Position numbers and translations under genes: made by a program
Notes under the pieces: generated by a model
The model's database searches: none
Seen by the model: the letters and a program-made list of their open reading frames with translations, nothing else
What the model was told of the DNA's origin: nothing
Assembly (NCBI GenBank): GCA_027603945.1
Contig: JADIIU010000085.1
Location: 1 to 58,133 of the forward strand
Source of the DNA: Terramyces sp. JEL0728
Lineage: Eukaryota; Chytridiomycota; Chytridiomycetes; Rhizophydiales; Terramycetaceae
Length of the DNA stretch: 58,133 nucleotides
Direction of reading: 5' to 3'
Part shown: positions 11,559 through 23,100 of the stretch, one piece after another
How positions within the stretch are numbered: position 1 is the first letter of the stretch
How the letters are laid out: each line of letters starts with the position of its first letter

Positions 11559-12052
11559 TGGATTTGCGAGAAAAAGTTGACATCATCCACATCAATTTGT
11601 GTTGATCAACGCGAATGAGATTTTAGGATATTCAAATTGATGTACGCGAATAATGCTTAATTCACAGTGATGGTATCATTGGGGTTTTCTATACAAAGCA
11701 ACCAAGATCCTACTTGGCTCCAAAATACATCTCTGCTGGTGAATTCACTAAACAGATGAAACAGCAATCTTTTGAAATCGCAATACCCGGCATATGGCCA
11801 AGTATAATATTGGCAAGTCGGTGAGTACAATCGTAGTTGACAATATGGTTAACCCTACAAGTACATTTCTTAGTCTTTACCGATTATACTGTACCTGAAT
11901 TAGTTCCAAGTGGTTCCCAGCCTTTCTATTATCGGCAGTTCTATTGGAGTTATTAGTAGCGACAAATTCCAGTGACCTCAATTGTAAACAATACGCAACA
12001 GGAATCCGGAATTTTGATTTACACCATTTATTCCAAGATATCTCATTTTCAT
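11559..12052. other. Intergenic spacer between receptors 1 and 2
   Basis: 494 bp, AT-rich. It holds the promoter of receptor 1 and the 3' region of receptor 2. I found no convincing exon, relic or RNA gene beyond the CRE-like site listed separately. Confidence 0.5.
11578..11585 (+). promoter_or_regulatory. CRE-like octamer TGACATCA upstream of GPCR 1
   Basis: Lies 20 nt upstream of the receptor 1 ATG. It differs by one base from the CRE palindrome TGACGTCA bound by ATF/CREB-type bZIP proteins. The same octamer also occurs upstream of the SET gene at 39356, so it may not be receptor-specific. Confidence 0.3.
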
Positions 12053-13191
12053 CTATTTTGCTTTTGGCTTTAGATGCAACAGCTCAACGACGTAGCTTCT
12101 GATTCGAGAGTCCAAAGTAATAAGCAGAATAGGGTTAACCGCGCTATTTAACAGTGCTGCGATTGAAACTAGTTTAGAAAACAAATACTCAGCGAATCCC
12201 AGAATGGGGGTGCTGGAAGCGCAGTTATCAACGAATAAATAATCATCAGCAAATAAGGAGTCCTATGATAAAGCGTAAAGTACCAACAGAAAATAAATGT
12301 ACCTGAAATAATAATAGCCTTGATAAGCAGCATCATTTCTTTATCTTTTGGTGCAGATATAAGCTCACTTTTGGTTGCTTGGGAACTACTGCTTTGCGCT
12401 GAAGCTTTAGCACTTGATTTGATTGCTTTCTTTTCTGGAACTGGATCTGTGGTCGAAGACTGGAGGGAGGGCTTTCCACCAGATACTTTTACAGCGGCTT
12501 GCGTTTGGAAATATTTAAGAACTATCATGACTATGTTAATAACTATTACAATAGGCAAAAAAGATAAAGGAAACAGACGCGGCTAGGGTAAGCAAACATA
12601 GGGTAAGCATGAGGATATTCATTGGATGTCTATCCCACCAGGCTACGGTGCAAATTTGTCGTCCAGGTTGCAAAGCTAGAACGTAGCCATAAGTACCGGT
12701 ATACCATGGAAAGGTAGCTATAAGGAAGCTCAATACCCAAATTAAGCCAATCATTATCCAAATTTCAGAGAATTTTAGAATCTTTCCATACATCACAGCA
12801 AGGTATCTTTCCAATGTTATAGCAAAAATAGTCAACACAGAAGCAAAGCATCCTTAGTTAAGATTATTTTACCGCCCAGGACCAAGAGAGTGTCCAGAAG
12901 GCATCCCAGCTTACCACTCGACCACCCTCCGTAAACCAGATCTACGCGTCAAACCAGAACATTACCTTTGATACCAAATATAACTGCACTAAGACAAAAT
13001 ACAAGATCTGCCCAGCATAGCGACAGCAATAGCATGGTAGAAGGGCTATTCTTTCTTGGGAGTGTAGCAAATAGTACAACTAAAACCCCAACAGCGCCAG
13101 CTACACCCATCACCGTGTGTATTGCTAGTCCTGCAACCTCCCCACTATCTTCGAAAGACAGTATGCTGCTGCTAAGCTGGTCAATGTTCAT
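12053..13191 (-). CDS. Class A (rhodopsin-like) GPCR 2
   Basis: Six exons, 344 aa. Introns: 12942..12965 (24), 12853..12872 (20), 12531..12549 (19), 12263..12283 (21), 12169..12188 (20). Motifs: LSLCWADLVFC in TM2, GKLGC at TM3, LERYLAV after TM3, GRQIC in loop 2, CWTPY in TM6, NSAVNPILL and LDSRI at TM7. The third loop is about 60 residues with many Ser and Lys. The 21-nt fourth intron has no stop codon and is a multiple of three. An ORF search therefore reads through it and loses the CWxP motif; splicing restores it. The WWDRHP motif after the loop-2 Cys recurs as WWD in all six receptors and looks family-specific. Confidence 0.88.
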
Positions 13192-13808
13192 TTAGAAACG
13201 GCAAATATTCCCACGCTCGATGACCTCATCTACCGAACTCACGTGTACCAAGATGAGGAGCAAATAAGGTTCGTTGTCATCTGTATTTCCTTGCCATACC
13301 ATTGATTTAGCGTCGTTTGAATATCCAGCTGTTTAACCAAAAAATCTGAAAATTGCGTGATTTTCCAAAACTTTCTTTTTGATTTGATCAATTCATTGTG
13401 ATCATTTAACCATGGGTATTGATTTTCTTGTGCAAGTGCCGTAATACAAGTATTTGCTGAAATCCATTTTGCTTAATTTTTCCACAACATTAAATGGCTT
13501 CGGCCGCACGATGATCTGTTATTATTCATCTTGAAGTTTTCAAGCCATGGTTCTATTTGGCTATTGAATAGCAAATTTCATATTGGAATCTATTTCCTAT
13601 CATAATTCAACCATGTAATGAAAGGAGCGAAAAATACAATTGTTCAAAGGATTGCGCCTTGAAACAGCTTCATTTTACACAGAAAAGTAGAAAATCAAGG
13701 ATAAGTTGAACTCTTGAACGAGATTTACTATGAATGTAATTCATTCTTTTGATTATTCAACAAGGAAATGGCAAACCATCGGAATTATTCTAGACTGCTA
13801 ATGCTAGT
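13192..13808. other. Intergenic spacer between receptors 2 and 3
   Basis: 617 bp, the longest spacer in the array and AT-rich. It contains the promoter of receptor 2 near 13192-13260. No exon-like or RNA-like structure was recognised in the rest. Confidence 0.5.
13221..13228 (+). promoter_or_regulatory. CRE-like octamer TGACCTCA upstream of GPCR 2
   Basis: 30 nt upstream of the ATG, inside the decamer ATGACCTCAT that receptors 3 and 4 also carry. About 15 bp further upstream is TCACGTG, also present upstream of receptor 3. Confidence 0.35.
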
Positions 13809-14945
13809 TTATTTGCCGTCAACACCAAGCATCTCGAACACGTATCCTCTGATGCGCGAATCCAAAGTGACGAGAAGTAAAGGATTAATTGCGCTGTTGG
13901 TCACTGCAAATACACATGCTACTGTTAGGAAGATTTACAGACGGAATCCCAAGCAGAAGGGGCGGGAACGCCAGTAGCTAATGAATAGAGAATCATCATC
14001 AAGTACGGCGTCCTGTATAAACTAAAATGTTACCAGCATACAATAAACGTTCCAGATATGAGGATCGACTTGATCAATAACATTCTCTCCTTATCTTTGG
14101 AAGTCTTTTCAATCTTTTCAGGTTTCTCAACTTTCGGCGTATGTGCGCTGCTGGTATTTGCAGATCCCCTTACTGTAGACTGGCCCTTGCCTTCACTTTT
14201 TTTGTCGGTAATAGCTGCTTTGATTTCAGACAAATTTTCTGAACTGTGAACAGCAGCTTGGCTACTTAAAAACTTCAACACTATCATGACTACATTAGCT
14301 GGCATTACCATAGGCATACACAATAAAGGAAACTGATAATGCCAGCGTAACCAAACTAATAGTAATCATCACTATTGTCATTGGGCTTCTGTCCCACCAT
14401 GCCACTGCACATATCACTTTTCCAGGATGCAGAGCCAGGGCATACTCTTGACTACTGGTGTAAAGGGGAAACGTTGCTATCAGTATAGACGAAATCCAAA
14501 TGGCACAGATCCAAAATCTTACTTCAGACGAATCCAAATGCCTCCCTTGTAATACTGCTCTATATCGCTCAAGGGTGATCGCGATAATACAAAATACGGA
14601 CGCAAAGCAGCCTATATCAACTAATTTTACCTCCTAGAATCAACACAGAATTCAGAATACATCCAACACGACCAGTAGACCAGCCGCCAGCGGATAAATC
14701 TACCGTTAGCTCAGATTACCCTTTGACCCGAAAATCGTCGTGCTAATGCAAAATATCAAATCCGCAAAACAAAGGGATATCAACAGCGAGGTGGACGCAT
14801 TGTTTTTCTTTGGGATGGTGGCAACAAGAACGATTAGTACTCCAATACACCCCAAAATTCCCAGCATTGTATGGAGTACAACCCCGGCAATTTCTCCTCC
14901 ATTCTGAAATTCTACTAACTGGCCAGACACTCCATTTAAATTCAT
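13809..14945 (-). CDS. Class A (rhodopsin-like) GPCR 3
   Basis: Six exons, 345 aa. Introns: 14700..14719 (20), 14612..14630 (19), 14290..14308 (19), 14013..14033 (21), 13919..13938 (20). Motifs: LLISLCFADLIFC in TM2 (the usual Trp is Phe), GRVGC, LERYRAV, GKVIC, CWTPY, NSAINPLLL and LDSRIRGYV. The third loop has several Lys/Glu-rich Ser/Thr clusters (about 70 residues). The member is full length with all splice sites GT...AG, so it appears functional. Confidence 0.87.
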
Positions 14946-14967
14946 TTAGAAAATGCAAGATATTCAA

Positions 14968-14975
14968 TGACCTCA
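14968..14975 (+). promoter_or_regulatory. CRE-like octamer TGACCTCA upstream of GPCR 3
   Basis: 23 nt upstream of the ATG, again within ATGACCTCAT and followed about 10 bp later by TTCACGTG. The arrangement closely matches the receptor 2 promoter. Confidence 0.35.
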
Positions 14976-15132
14976 TCACTAGTTCACGTGTAGCAGGTTG
15001 ATCTTGAATTTTTGGAGCAGGGTATTTAATCCCAATCAACCGAAAAGTTGGCTTTGTTTCGTATGATAGTTTGGCAATGTTTATTATCGAGACCAAATTA
15101 TTTGCTACAGTGCGATTGTTACCATCAAAAGT

Positions 15133-16275
15133 TTATTTTTTCCCCTTCAATCTCAACATTTCCAAGACATATCCTCGAATTCTCTTATCCAAAGTAAACA
15201 AGAGCACAGGGTTTACAGCGCTATTACAAAGCGCGAATATGGAGACTATGTAAATTGCTCATTACCTAACGAATCCCAAAACGCTGGAGCAGGCAAGCCA
15301 GAAACAAGGGAATAAACAATTACAATCAAGTATGGACTCCTCGTATCAATCGATATTTACCAGCAAGTGATAAAAGTTCCGGATATAATGATTGACTTTA
15401 TCAAAAGTACTTTTTCCTTTTCTCGGGAATTTTCAGTTTTTGGTGCCACAGTGCTTATGCTTTGATGGTGGCTATTTTCTGCAGCTGTAGATTTACCTTT
15501 AGAATTATCCGCAGTCTTTTTGTCGGACGACAGATCTACATTTGAAGAATGTCCCCCAGATTTACCACCCCCACGAACCGCAGCTTGAGATTGCATAAAC
15601 TTCCATACGATCATGACTACGTCAAGGGAAACTTACAGTATGCGTAAAAGATAAAGGAAACGGCAACAGCCAGCGTGACCAAACTGAGAGTAATCAATAA
15701 AATAGTCATTGGTTGGCGGTCCCACCACGCGACAGTGCAAATCTGTCTTCCAGGCTGAAGTCCCACTGCGTCTCCATAAGTTCCTGTATACCAAGGAAAG
15801 AACGCGATAACGAGACTGAACCCCCAGATCATTGAAATTATTAGTCGTACTTTTGTAGCATCAATAAGCTTTCCATACATGACTGCCAAAAATCTTTCGA
15901 AAGTAATTGCGAGAATAGTCAGTACCGAAGCAAAGCATCCTAGAGTGAAATTAAAGTACCTGCCAATACAAACACGTTGTCTATATTACATCCCAGCTTT
16001 CCACTGGACCATCCGCCAGCAGCCAAATCTATGTCACGAAACGGATTACCTTTAAATCCAAAGATTACCGCGCTGATACAAAACACCAAATCTGCCCAGC
16101 AAAGTGATAGTAAGAGCAAAGTAGATGGATTGTTTTTCCTTGGAATTGTGGCAGCCAGTACTGTTATGACACCGACTGTTCCTGTAATTCCAAGCAAAAG
16201 ATGTATAACAACGCCAGCTGCTTCTCCTGGACTTTCAAACGGTATAAGGTTGTCTGGGACTTGATTGATATTCAT
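15133..16275 (-). CDS. Class A (rhodopsin-like) GPCR 4
   Basis: Six exons, 346 aa. Introns: 16029..16049 (21, stopless and in frame), 15940..15959 (20), 15617..15636 (20), 15340..15360 (21), 15246..15265 (20). Motifs: LSLCWADLVFC, GKLGC, FERFLAV (TM3 end; Tyr of the motif is Phe), GRQIC, CWSPY, NSAVNPVLL. The helix-8 start LDKRI replaces the LDSRI of its neighbours. The third loop is Ser/His/Lys-rich. The spacers on both sides are under 200 bp. Confidence 0.87.
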
Positions 16276-16299
16276 TTGAAACTAACGAGCAGAATATTA

Positions 16300-16307
16300 T
16301 GACCTCA
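16300..16307 (+). promoter_or_regulatory. CRE-like octamer TGACCTCA upstream of GPCR 4
   Basis: 25 nt upstream of the ATG, third occurrence of ATGACCTCAT in the array. Receptors 5 and 6 have only half-sites (TGACGTAT at 17560, TGACGTTT at 18908). Confidence 0.35.
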
Positions 16308-16460
16308 TGAAATTTTGAACAATCAGCCTGTCATCATCGATTTCATTGTAATAGGTCATACTCCATCCTCTACAAATCTATCCAATATGTGTGAATGCTT
16401 GATACATTGCAAATAATAGCGTCCATTACTATCCTATGTTTCTGTACAATTTCCATAGTG

Positions 16461-17523
16461 TCAAGTGTGTCGGAACATGTTTTTGATATAGTTACGCACT
16501 CGAGAATCAAGACATATCAATAGGATGGGGTTGGTAGCGCTGCTACCGAGACATATATTTGTTACTTGATTAGAGGATTTCAACCTATCATATCCCATTT
16601 TGGGCTTATTGGAGCTTTCGTAACGATTGATATAATAATAAGAATAAGGTACGGCGACCTAAGTAAGTGTTGAATACCATAGAAATATCACTGCGGTGGA
16701 TATTGTGACAGCTTTCCAAAATAACAATCTCTCTTCTTCCGAAAAGTCGCTGGCTGACGAGAAGGTGTAAGCGGACTGCTGAGGATAGATTATTGATACT
16801 TTCTCGTCAGGTTCTTGATTGGTATTCAAACCATAGTACGAGAGCGACTTTTTTGACTTTTTAAATTTCAGGAATATCATAGCCAAGTTAAATCAGAGTT
16901 ACCATAAGCCAGTACGATAATAAACCCATTCACCGAAAGGCTCCCAAGTCCAATTATACTTACTAACAGCGCTTCCGTATCCCACCAGGCTATGGTACAC
17001 AGCAGCATTGATGGCTGTAACGCAATGGATTTCCCAAAAGTGTTTGAAATAATTGGGGATAGAGCTAGTAATAAGCTTATTGCCCATATTGATATCAGCC
17101 AAATATATACGGATTTGCTTTCCAACGGCTTTGCCCAAACAATCGTAAAATACCTTTCGACTGCTATAGCCAACAGAGAATTTATCGAAGCAAAGCAACC
17201 AAGGATTAACGACGAATACCAAATAATACAAGGACAGAATCTATAACGCACCCCAGTTTCCCCGTCGCCCATCTTCCGTTATACAAATCTAGAATCAATG
17301 ACCTGATACTGATGCTTGCAAAAAACACTTCGCTTGCGCTAAATATAAAATCTGCCGTGCAAAGTGATATTAGGAACATTGCTGACGGATGCAATTTCCT
17401 GGAAAGAGTCGCTGTAATTACCAATCCTGTTCCCAACACGCCAATTATTGCAATACATAATCCAATCACTTCGCCAAAAATCTCCGTCGGGTATATATCT
17501 GCTGCAAAATTATCTATATTCAT
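16461..17523 (-). CDS. Class A (rhodopsin-like) GPCR 5, divergent member
   Basis: Six exons, 320 aa. Introns: 17289..17309 (21), 17200..17219 (20), 16883..16902 (20), 16659..16677 (19), 16565..16584 (20). Motifs: SLCTADFIF in TM2, GKLGC, VERYFTI, MLLC plus WWD in loop 2, LWSPY in TM6 (the Cys of CWxP is Leu), and NPILL with LDSRV. The third loop is the shortest of the array. Two introns need non-AG acceptors: 17200..17219 ends CTTG and 16883..16902 ends TTGG. With those ends exons 2 (69 nt) and 5 (74 nt) keep the sizes seen in the sister genes and the whole CDS stays open. Either these sites are used or the gene is beginning to decay. Confidence 0.78.
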
Positions 17524-17739
17524 GGGCAGTATCCTTTTAATAGAGAGTTTTCTTTGTAATGACGTATCTGGTCCTCCAAGTTGAGCGATATTAGTCTCTA
17601 ACCAATCAAAATAAAATTGCCATTAACACATTTTATCATGCCAGAGGGCTTGTACAAAAAATTCTATTGGAATCGGTTGCTTTCCAAATGTAAGAAAATA
17701 TTACGAAAAATTACCGGAATAAGTGCATTTTTATTTCTT

Positions 17740-18837
17740 CTATATTGAAAATGAGGTTATGCTATGTTGATTATGCTGTTTCCTGTGGAACAATTCTGCT
17801 ACAGAGTTTGCCACTCTTGAATCAAGAGTAATTAGTAAGTACGGATTGAGTGCGCTGCTAGACAAACACAAGTTGGTCGCTGAGATTAGGGATAATTACC
17901 TAGCGAATCCCAAAATGGTAAAACTTGGTTTCCTGTTATTAGCGAATAGGTGATGAGTATCAAGTAAGGCGTCCTAAATCAGCAAAATGTACCAGCAAGT
18001 TATGAATGCTGCAGATATCACTACTGATTTCCTGAATAAAGCCTTTTCTTCGTCCTTGTATACAAAACTGTTAAATGAAGATGATGTAGCAGTGGACGAT
18101 CGCACAAATAACGTCGGTAGCTGATTTTCCGGCTGCTCTTCAATGCTTGAATGTGTGGCCGCAAAGGTTTGTAATGCGGCTTTCGTTTCCCTGTATTTGA
18201 GGACAATCGACACTAAATTAGCAGCATATACCATATGCAAAAACAATAAAGACATCTGTGGCTATTAAAGTCCCAAGACTGAGCAATATCATTAATAGTG
18301 AATTGGGATTTTTATCCCACCACGCAATTGTACACAACTCCATTGATGGCTGCAAAGCAATCGCAGTTCCAAAGGAATAACTGTAAACGGGGTAAAGTGC
18401 AATCAACCAACTAGCTATCCATATTAGTGATATCCACAGCCAAGGATCATGGATATTCATTGGTTTCCCAATAACGATTGCATTATATCTTTCTAGAGCT
18501 ATTCCAAATATGGAATAAACTGATCCAAAACAACCCGCTAACACCATTACAGTACTAATAACACATCCTACCTTTCCAACTGCCCATCCCCCAAAGTATA
18601 TATCTCGAATTAGTCAGATTTACTTAGCGCACTGTATACGACAGCACAGGAGCAAAAAATTGAATCCGCCCAACAAAGCGACAATAGCAAAAGTGTAGAT
18701 GGATGGTTTTTCCGAAACAATGTTGCAACCAGAACTATAGCCACGCCAATTAATCCAATTAATCCAATAATCAACCCAAAAAATTCTCCAACATTCCTGA
18801 ACGCAATTATACGATCCGGAAATTCATTGATGTTCAT
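17740..18837 (-). CDS. Class A (rhodopsin-like) GPCR 6, lacking one intron
   Basis: Five exons, 339 aa. Introns: 18604..18623 (20), 18213..18231 (19), 17974..17992 (19), 17880..17899 (20). The intron that separates exons 2 and 3 in the other five members is absent. The joined exon is 372 nt, exactly 69 + 303, reading straight through MVLAGCFGS. Motifs: LSLCWADSIFC, GKVGC, LERYNAI, MELC plus WWD, CWTPY, and NPYLL in TM7. The C-terminal tail is longest here. It is the most upstream (5') gene of the array and is divergent from OMA1. Confidence 0.86.
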
Positions 18838-19088
18838 ATTTTGTTTAATTTCTGAGGTTTTGATTTATTTTTAGTGGATATGTAACAAAACGCGAAAAGT
18901 GTTGAAATGACGTTTATACACATTCTGCTATTGGTTCAAGTAAATTGGAAGCTTAAATGGTAAGCTGGGATGACTTTCTGCGGCTTTGGTTCAACAGTAC
19001 TGCAAAAACCCATGGCATCCTGCTTGAAAACAATTTTGGATGATCGGCAACTAAAACTTGATTTGACTGCGTCACTAATTCAAAATCA

Positions 19089-20044
19089 ATGAGTCGACAA
19101 GTTCCACAATCGCAAATGTTAAAAAGTCGAATTTGGAGAAACTTTTCGAATATCACAAAATTCACACCAAAGCAAACTACGACCTTCAAGTATTTTGAAA
19201 ACAGGAAAAGGAAACTGGAGCTGAAACCATTGTTATATGTAGGCGGTGGATTTATTTTCTTTGGAGGAATATACTATGCGACCCACCTGGAACAAGTCCC
19301 AATCACTAATAGAACCAGATTCATGGCGGTATCAGAGAGTCAGGAGGTTGCTCTTGGAGGAGATGCGTATCATCAACTAAAGAGGCAATATCAGCATTCC
19401 ATCTTGCCTTCAAATCACCCTGTTACTAAGTTGGCAACAAAAGTTTCAAAATCCTTGATTCAAGTCAGTGGTCTTACTCATTTGGATTGGGAGGTGTATG
19501 TAATTGACCAGAACGTCAAGAATGCGTTTGTTTTGCCAGGAGGAAAGATTTTTGTATTTACTGGGATTCTGCCGATTTTAAAGGATGAAAATGGGCTGGC
19601 AGCGGTTTTAGGACATGAAATAGGTCATGTAGTGGCAAGACATGCTGGCGAAAAGATCTCGTGGTCTGTTGCGCTGGGAATATTTGGTTTCCTAGTTTCC
19701 GTTTTCTTTGATGCAGGAGCTCACACAAGGCTATTTACAGAATATGGAATTATGGTGATTACTGCTGATATAGATGCCATTTTCACGCAAGTATGAATCG
19801 GAAGCAGATTATATTGGATTGCATTTAATGTCCAAGGCGTGTTACAACCCCAAAGCTGCTGTATCTCTATGGCAAAACATGAAGGCTGCACAAACCGGCA
19901 GAACTCTTGAATTCCTTTCTACACATCCTAATGATGGTAATTTACGCTAATCTAGACTCCAGGATTGAAAAAATTCAAAAATGGCTGCCAGAAGCGGAAC
20001 AGCTTTGGAGTGATTCGAATTGCGGCCATGTACTGGTTTACTAA
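19089..20044 (+). CDS. OMA1: Mitochondrial metallopeptidase OMA1 (M48 family)
   Basis: Three exons (introns 19755..19773 and 19937..19955, both 19 nt) give 305 aa. The basic, Arg/Lys-rich N-terminus fits a mitochondrial presequence. One transmembrane helix follows at about residues 48-66 (LYVGGGFIFFGGIYYA). The zinc motif HEIGH is at residues 176-180 in GHEIGHVVARHAGE, and the third ligand lies in KYESEADYIGLHLM (about 228-241), followed by the THPND landmark. Known role: stress-activated inner-membrane protease that cleaves OPA1/Mgm1-type substrates. Without removing the first intron the EAD ligand would be lost, so splicing is required. It shares an upstream region of about 250 bp with receptor 6. 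Confidence 0.93.
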
Positions 20045-20115
20045 TATTAGAATCATCAATTATTGTATTCATTTAATAAATCGCTGTAATTTTTTCACTT
20101 GAACGCGTAATAAAC

Positions 20116-23100
20116 ATGGCTGTTGACAATAAGGGAAAACGCAATAGAAAGAAAGAAAAACAGGAAGTGGTAGACAGGGAATTTTATTTTAAACCGAAAC
20201 GACAGAGAATTAACTGGAGGGTCTTGACTTGTTTAAATGTGGACGATATTATCCGCAAAGTATTTCCTGTTAACCCAGAATGATATCGAGTCGTTGCAGA
20301 GCATAATCGAAAATGTTACTTTTTGCAATGTCCAGGACTCTGGTAATTACCAAGTAACACAAGATTTAGAAGCAGTGGATCCAAATATCTTGAAACTATT
20401 TCAACTCGCGCAGCTGATTATAGAATTCTTGTTGCATACGCAGACAGACTTGATACAAAGGAATGGAGCGATAGATGAATCAAATAGCGCCTTGAAACAA
20501 GAATTGGATCAGACGCACTGTAAATTGGAAGCACAAGCGGCTAACACTGAAGCAGGAAAGAAAGAAATTAAAACTCTAAAGAAAGCTGTATATGCTTACG
20601 AACTGATGACAAAGATTCCTGGCGCACAACCAAACGCGGCACCGGACGTCATATATCACGTAACCTGTATTTCAAACATAGCGATGCAAGTTCTGTCCAA
20701 AAGCATTTTCAAGCAGGGCATACCTACAAGCCCATGAAGAGAGAAGACACTCTGATTTGCTAAGTGAAGAGATTGCTTTAATCCCAAAGCCAAAGCAAGA
20801 TGCAACCAAAAAAGAGCTGGAGAAGATGACTGAGCTTTTGGAAAAATTAACAGCGGCCAGGAATGAACCACCAAAGCAACCAGCGCCAAGTGAAGACTTA
20901 GTAAAGCAAGAAAAGTTGAAATTGGAATTGGAATTGCAGGATATCAAGGTATCGGACTACTAACCAGACCGCGATGTACAAGGAAATTGAACAGGAAAAG
21001 GAACTATTACGGAAAGATAGAGAAGCCTTTGAGAAATTAATTGTTCTGATTTATTGACCTAGGAGAAACAAGGAAAGCAGTTGGTACACGTCGGAAATAT
21101 TGAAAGCGAAGATGAAGATGAAAACAAATCAGCCATGTCCCAACTTACAAATGAAATCAAAAAGATGGCAGTAGTTTCAAAAGATGTAGAAAAAGAGTTG
21201 AAAGAGATCAAAAAGAATGAATATGAATTGAAACACAAGGAATTGGAAAAGCAAAGAGAAGCAAAAGAAAAGGAGCGCGAAGAGTCCGTCAAGAGGGAAA
21301 TTGAAAAATTGCGAAGTGAATTAACAGCTAAAGGTGCCCAACAGTCGGAAAGTCAAGCACAACAGGAAAAGGAACAAATTGCACTGAAACTTCAATTGCA
21401 TATGAAAGAGGAGCTGGAAAATATTAAAGCAAATCTTCAACTTGAAAGCGTACTTGAATTTAATTCCAGGACAAGAAAACTAGTGTGCTAGAATCGAAAC
21501 TGCGTGCCGCTGCAAATCAGATAGAGGAATTAAAAAAGTCAAAGGCTGACTTGAAAGCGCAGGATAAACCAGTGCCAGTAGAGCCAGAACCAGTGGAATC
21601 AATCCCTCCGTTTGAAACCCAAGCCAAAAGGAAAGCTGAATCTAAACTTGAATGGAAAGACTACTTGTCAATAATGAAATCCCATACTTGTAAGCTTAAT
21701 TCTGATATAGACATCCCAAATCCAAGCGCTCCTTGGGCAACTAGTTACTTTGATCATACAGTGCACTCAATGATGGCACAAAAAGATATCATTGCTCACG
21801 AAGTTGAACAAGTTTTAGCACTTCGAGGGCTAACCCAAGCTTCAATGAAAAATTACCCAAAGGATCCTCCAACAAAGATCTTATTTGAGCAAATGAAGAA
21901 TGAAGTCAGTGAAAGGCACGACGAATTACTTCAATACAACTGTTTTGCGGAAATGTATAATTACATGAAAACTAATTTGGAAAAAGCATGTACAGAGGCT
22001 GTGGGTAACCCATTAGCACTCCCAATCTCTAATGCTTCTTCGCCTTTGAAAGCCTCAATGAATAACATTGCGCAGTCCAGATCTCCAATGTCTTCTATTG
22101 CAAATATTACTCAAGGGCAATTTTATTCTCCGTCAAACAGCTACCTGACGCCAACGTACAACAGGAACCTTGCCGCACCAACATACAATGGTCAAAGTGC
22201 TTCTTCGCCAAATTTAAATTCGTCTCCTCGAAGGTCGTCACTAAGACCTAGCAGTGCTCCAAGCGGGGGGAGAAGTAGCCCTACAAAGAATGTTAAAATA
22301 GTCGAGAATGAAAGAGTAAAGCCAAGTAGTACAACTATAGTCACTGAGAATGTCAATCAGCCGTGGTATGCGCAGCAATTTTCTGCTTCGCCAAGCAATG
22401 AAGCTGCCAGCCCTTGGTCTTGGGACAATTATGACAGGAGAAGGTATTGTCAAAACTGAAACATAGCGTTCACTCCCAACAAAACCACAATTTCCACCTT
22501 GCTAATGCGAGCAAATCATCAAAATCTAATCTACCTACTCCAACGGCAATGGATTTGGCACTAGCAATTGCACCCAAGCAGACAATCGACCCTGCATTGC
22601 TAAAAACAGAAGCACCTAACAGGCCGCCTCCATCGCCTCCGAAAGAAAAGTCATTATCAAGATCTCTCTCCATAAAAAGTGCAAAAGACGGTGTAACTGC
22701 CGCCAAAGAAGGCTTCAAAGATATCTTTGGCAAAATGACTCGATCTCTTTCAAAGAAAGGAAAGAAACCATCCGGGACGGAAAAATTCAATATGGCTATG
22801 GAAGTAGAAATTAAAAAGGCATCCAACGAAAATCTGACTCTGATACCTGATGGAAGTGCTGCAAAAAGCGTAGAGTTAGTTGGCAAAAGAACACTGTCCA
22901 GCTCAAAGGAAAATGCTGGACAAGATATTCAAATCCAAGTCCAAAAAGAAATTGATAGGAGAAAATCAGCACAAATAGAGCCGCCAAAATCCGCTAAAGG
23001 TACCCTTAAAATTCAGATCCCTCATACGAATAGCGTTGTAACTACCCCTTCGGAATCTTCAATTTCTGAAACAAGTGAATACACCAGCGAATCCGAACAG

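Noticed and set aside
11559..13808. Additional receptor relics in the two long spacers of the GPCR array
   Set aside because: I looked for the ERY, CWxP and NP segments and for exon-5-like stretches in both strands and saw none that align convincingly.
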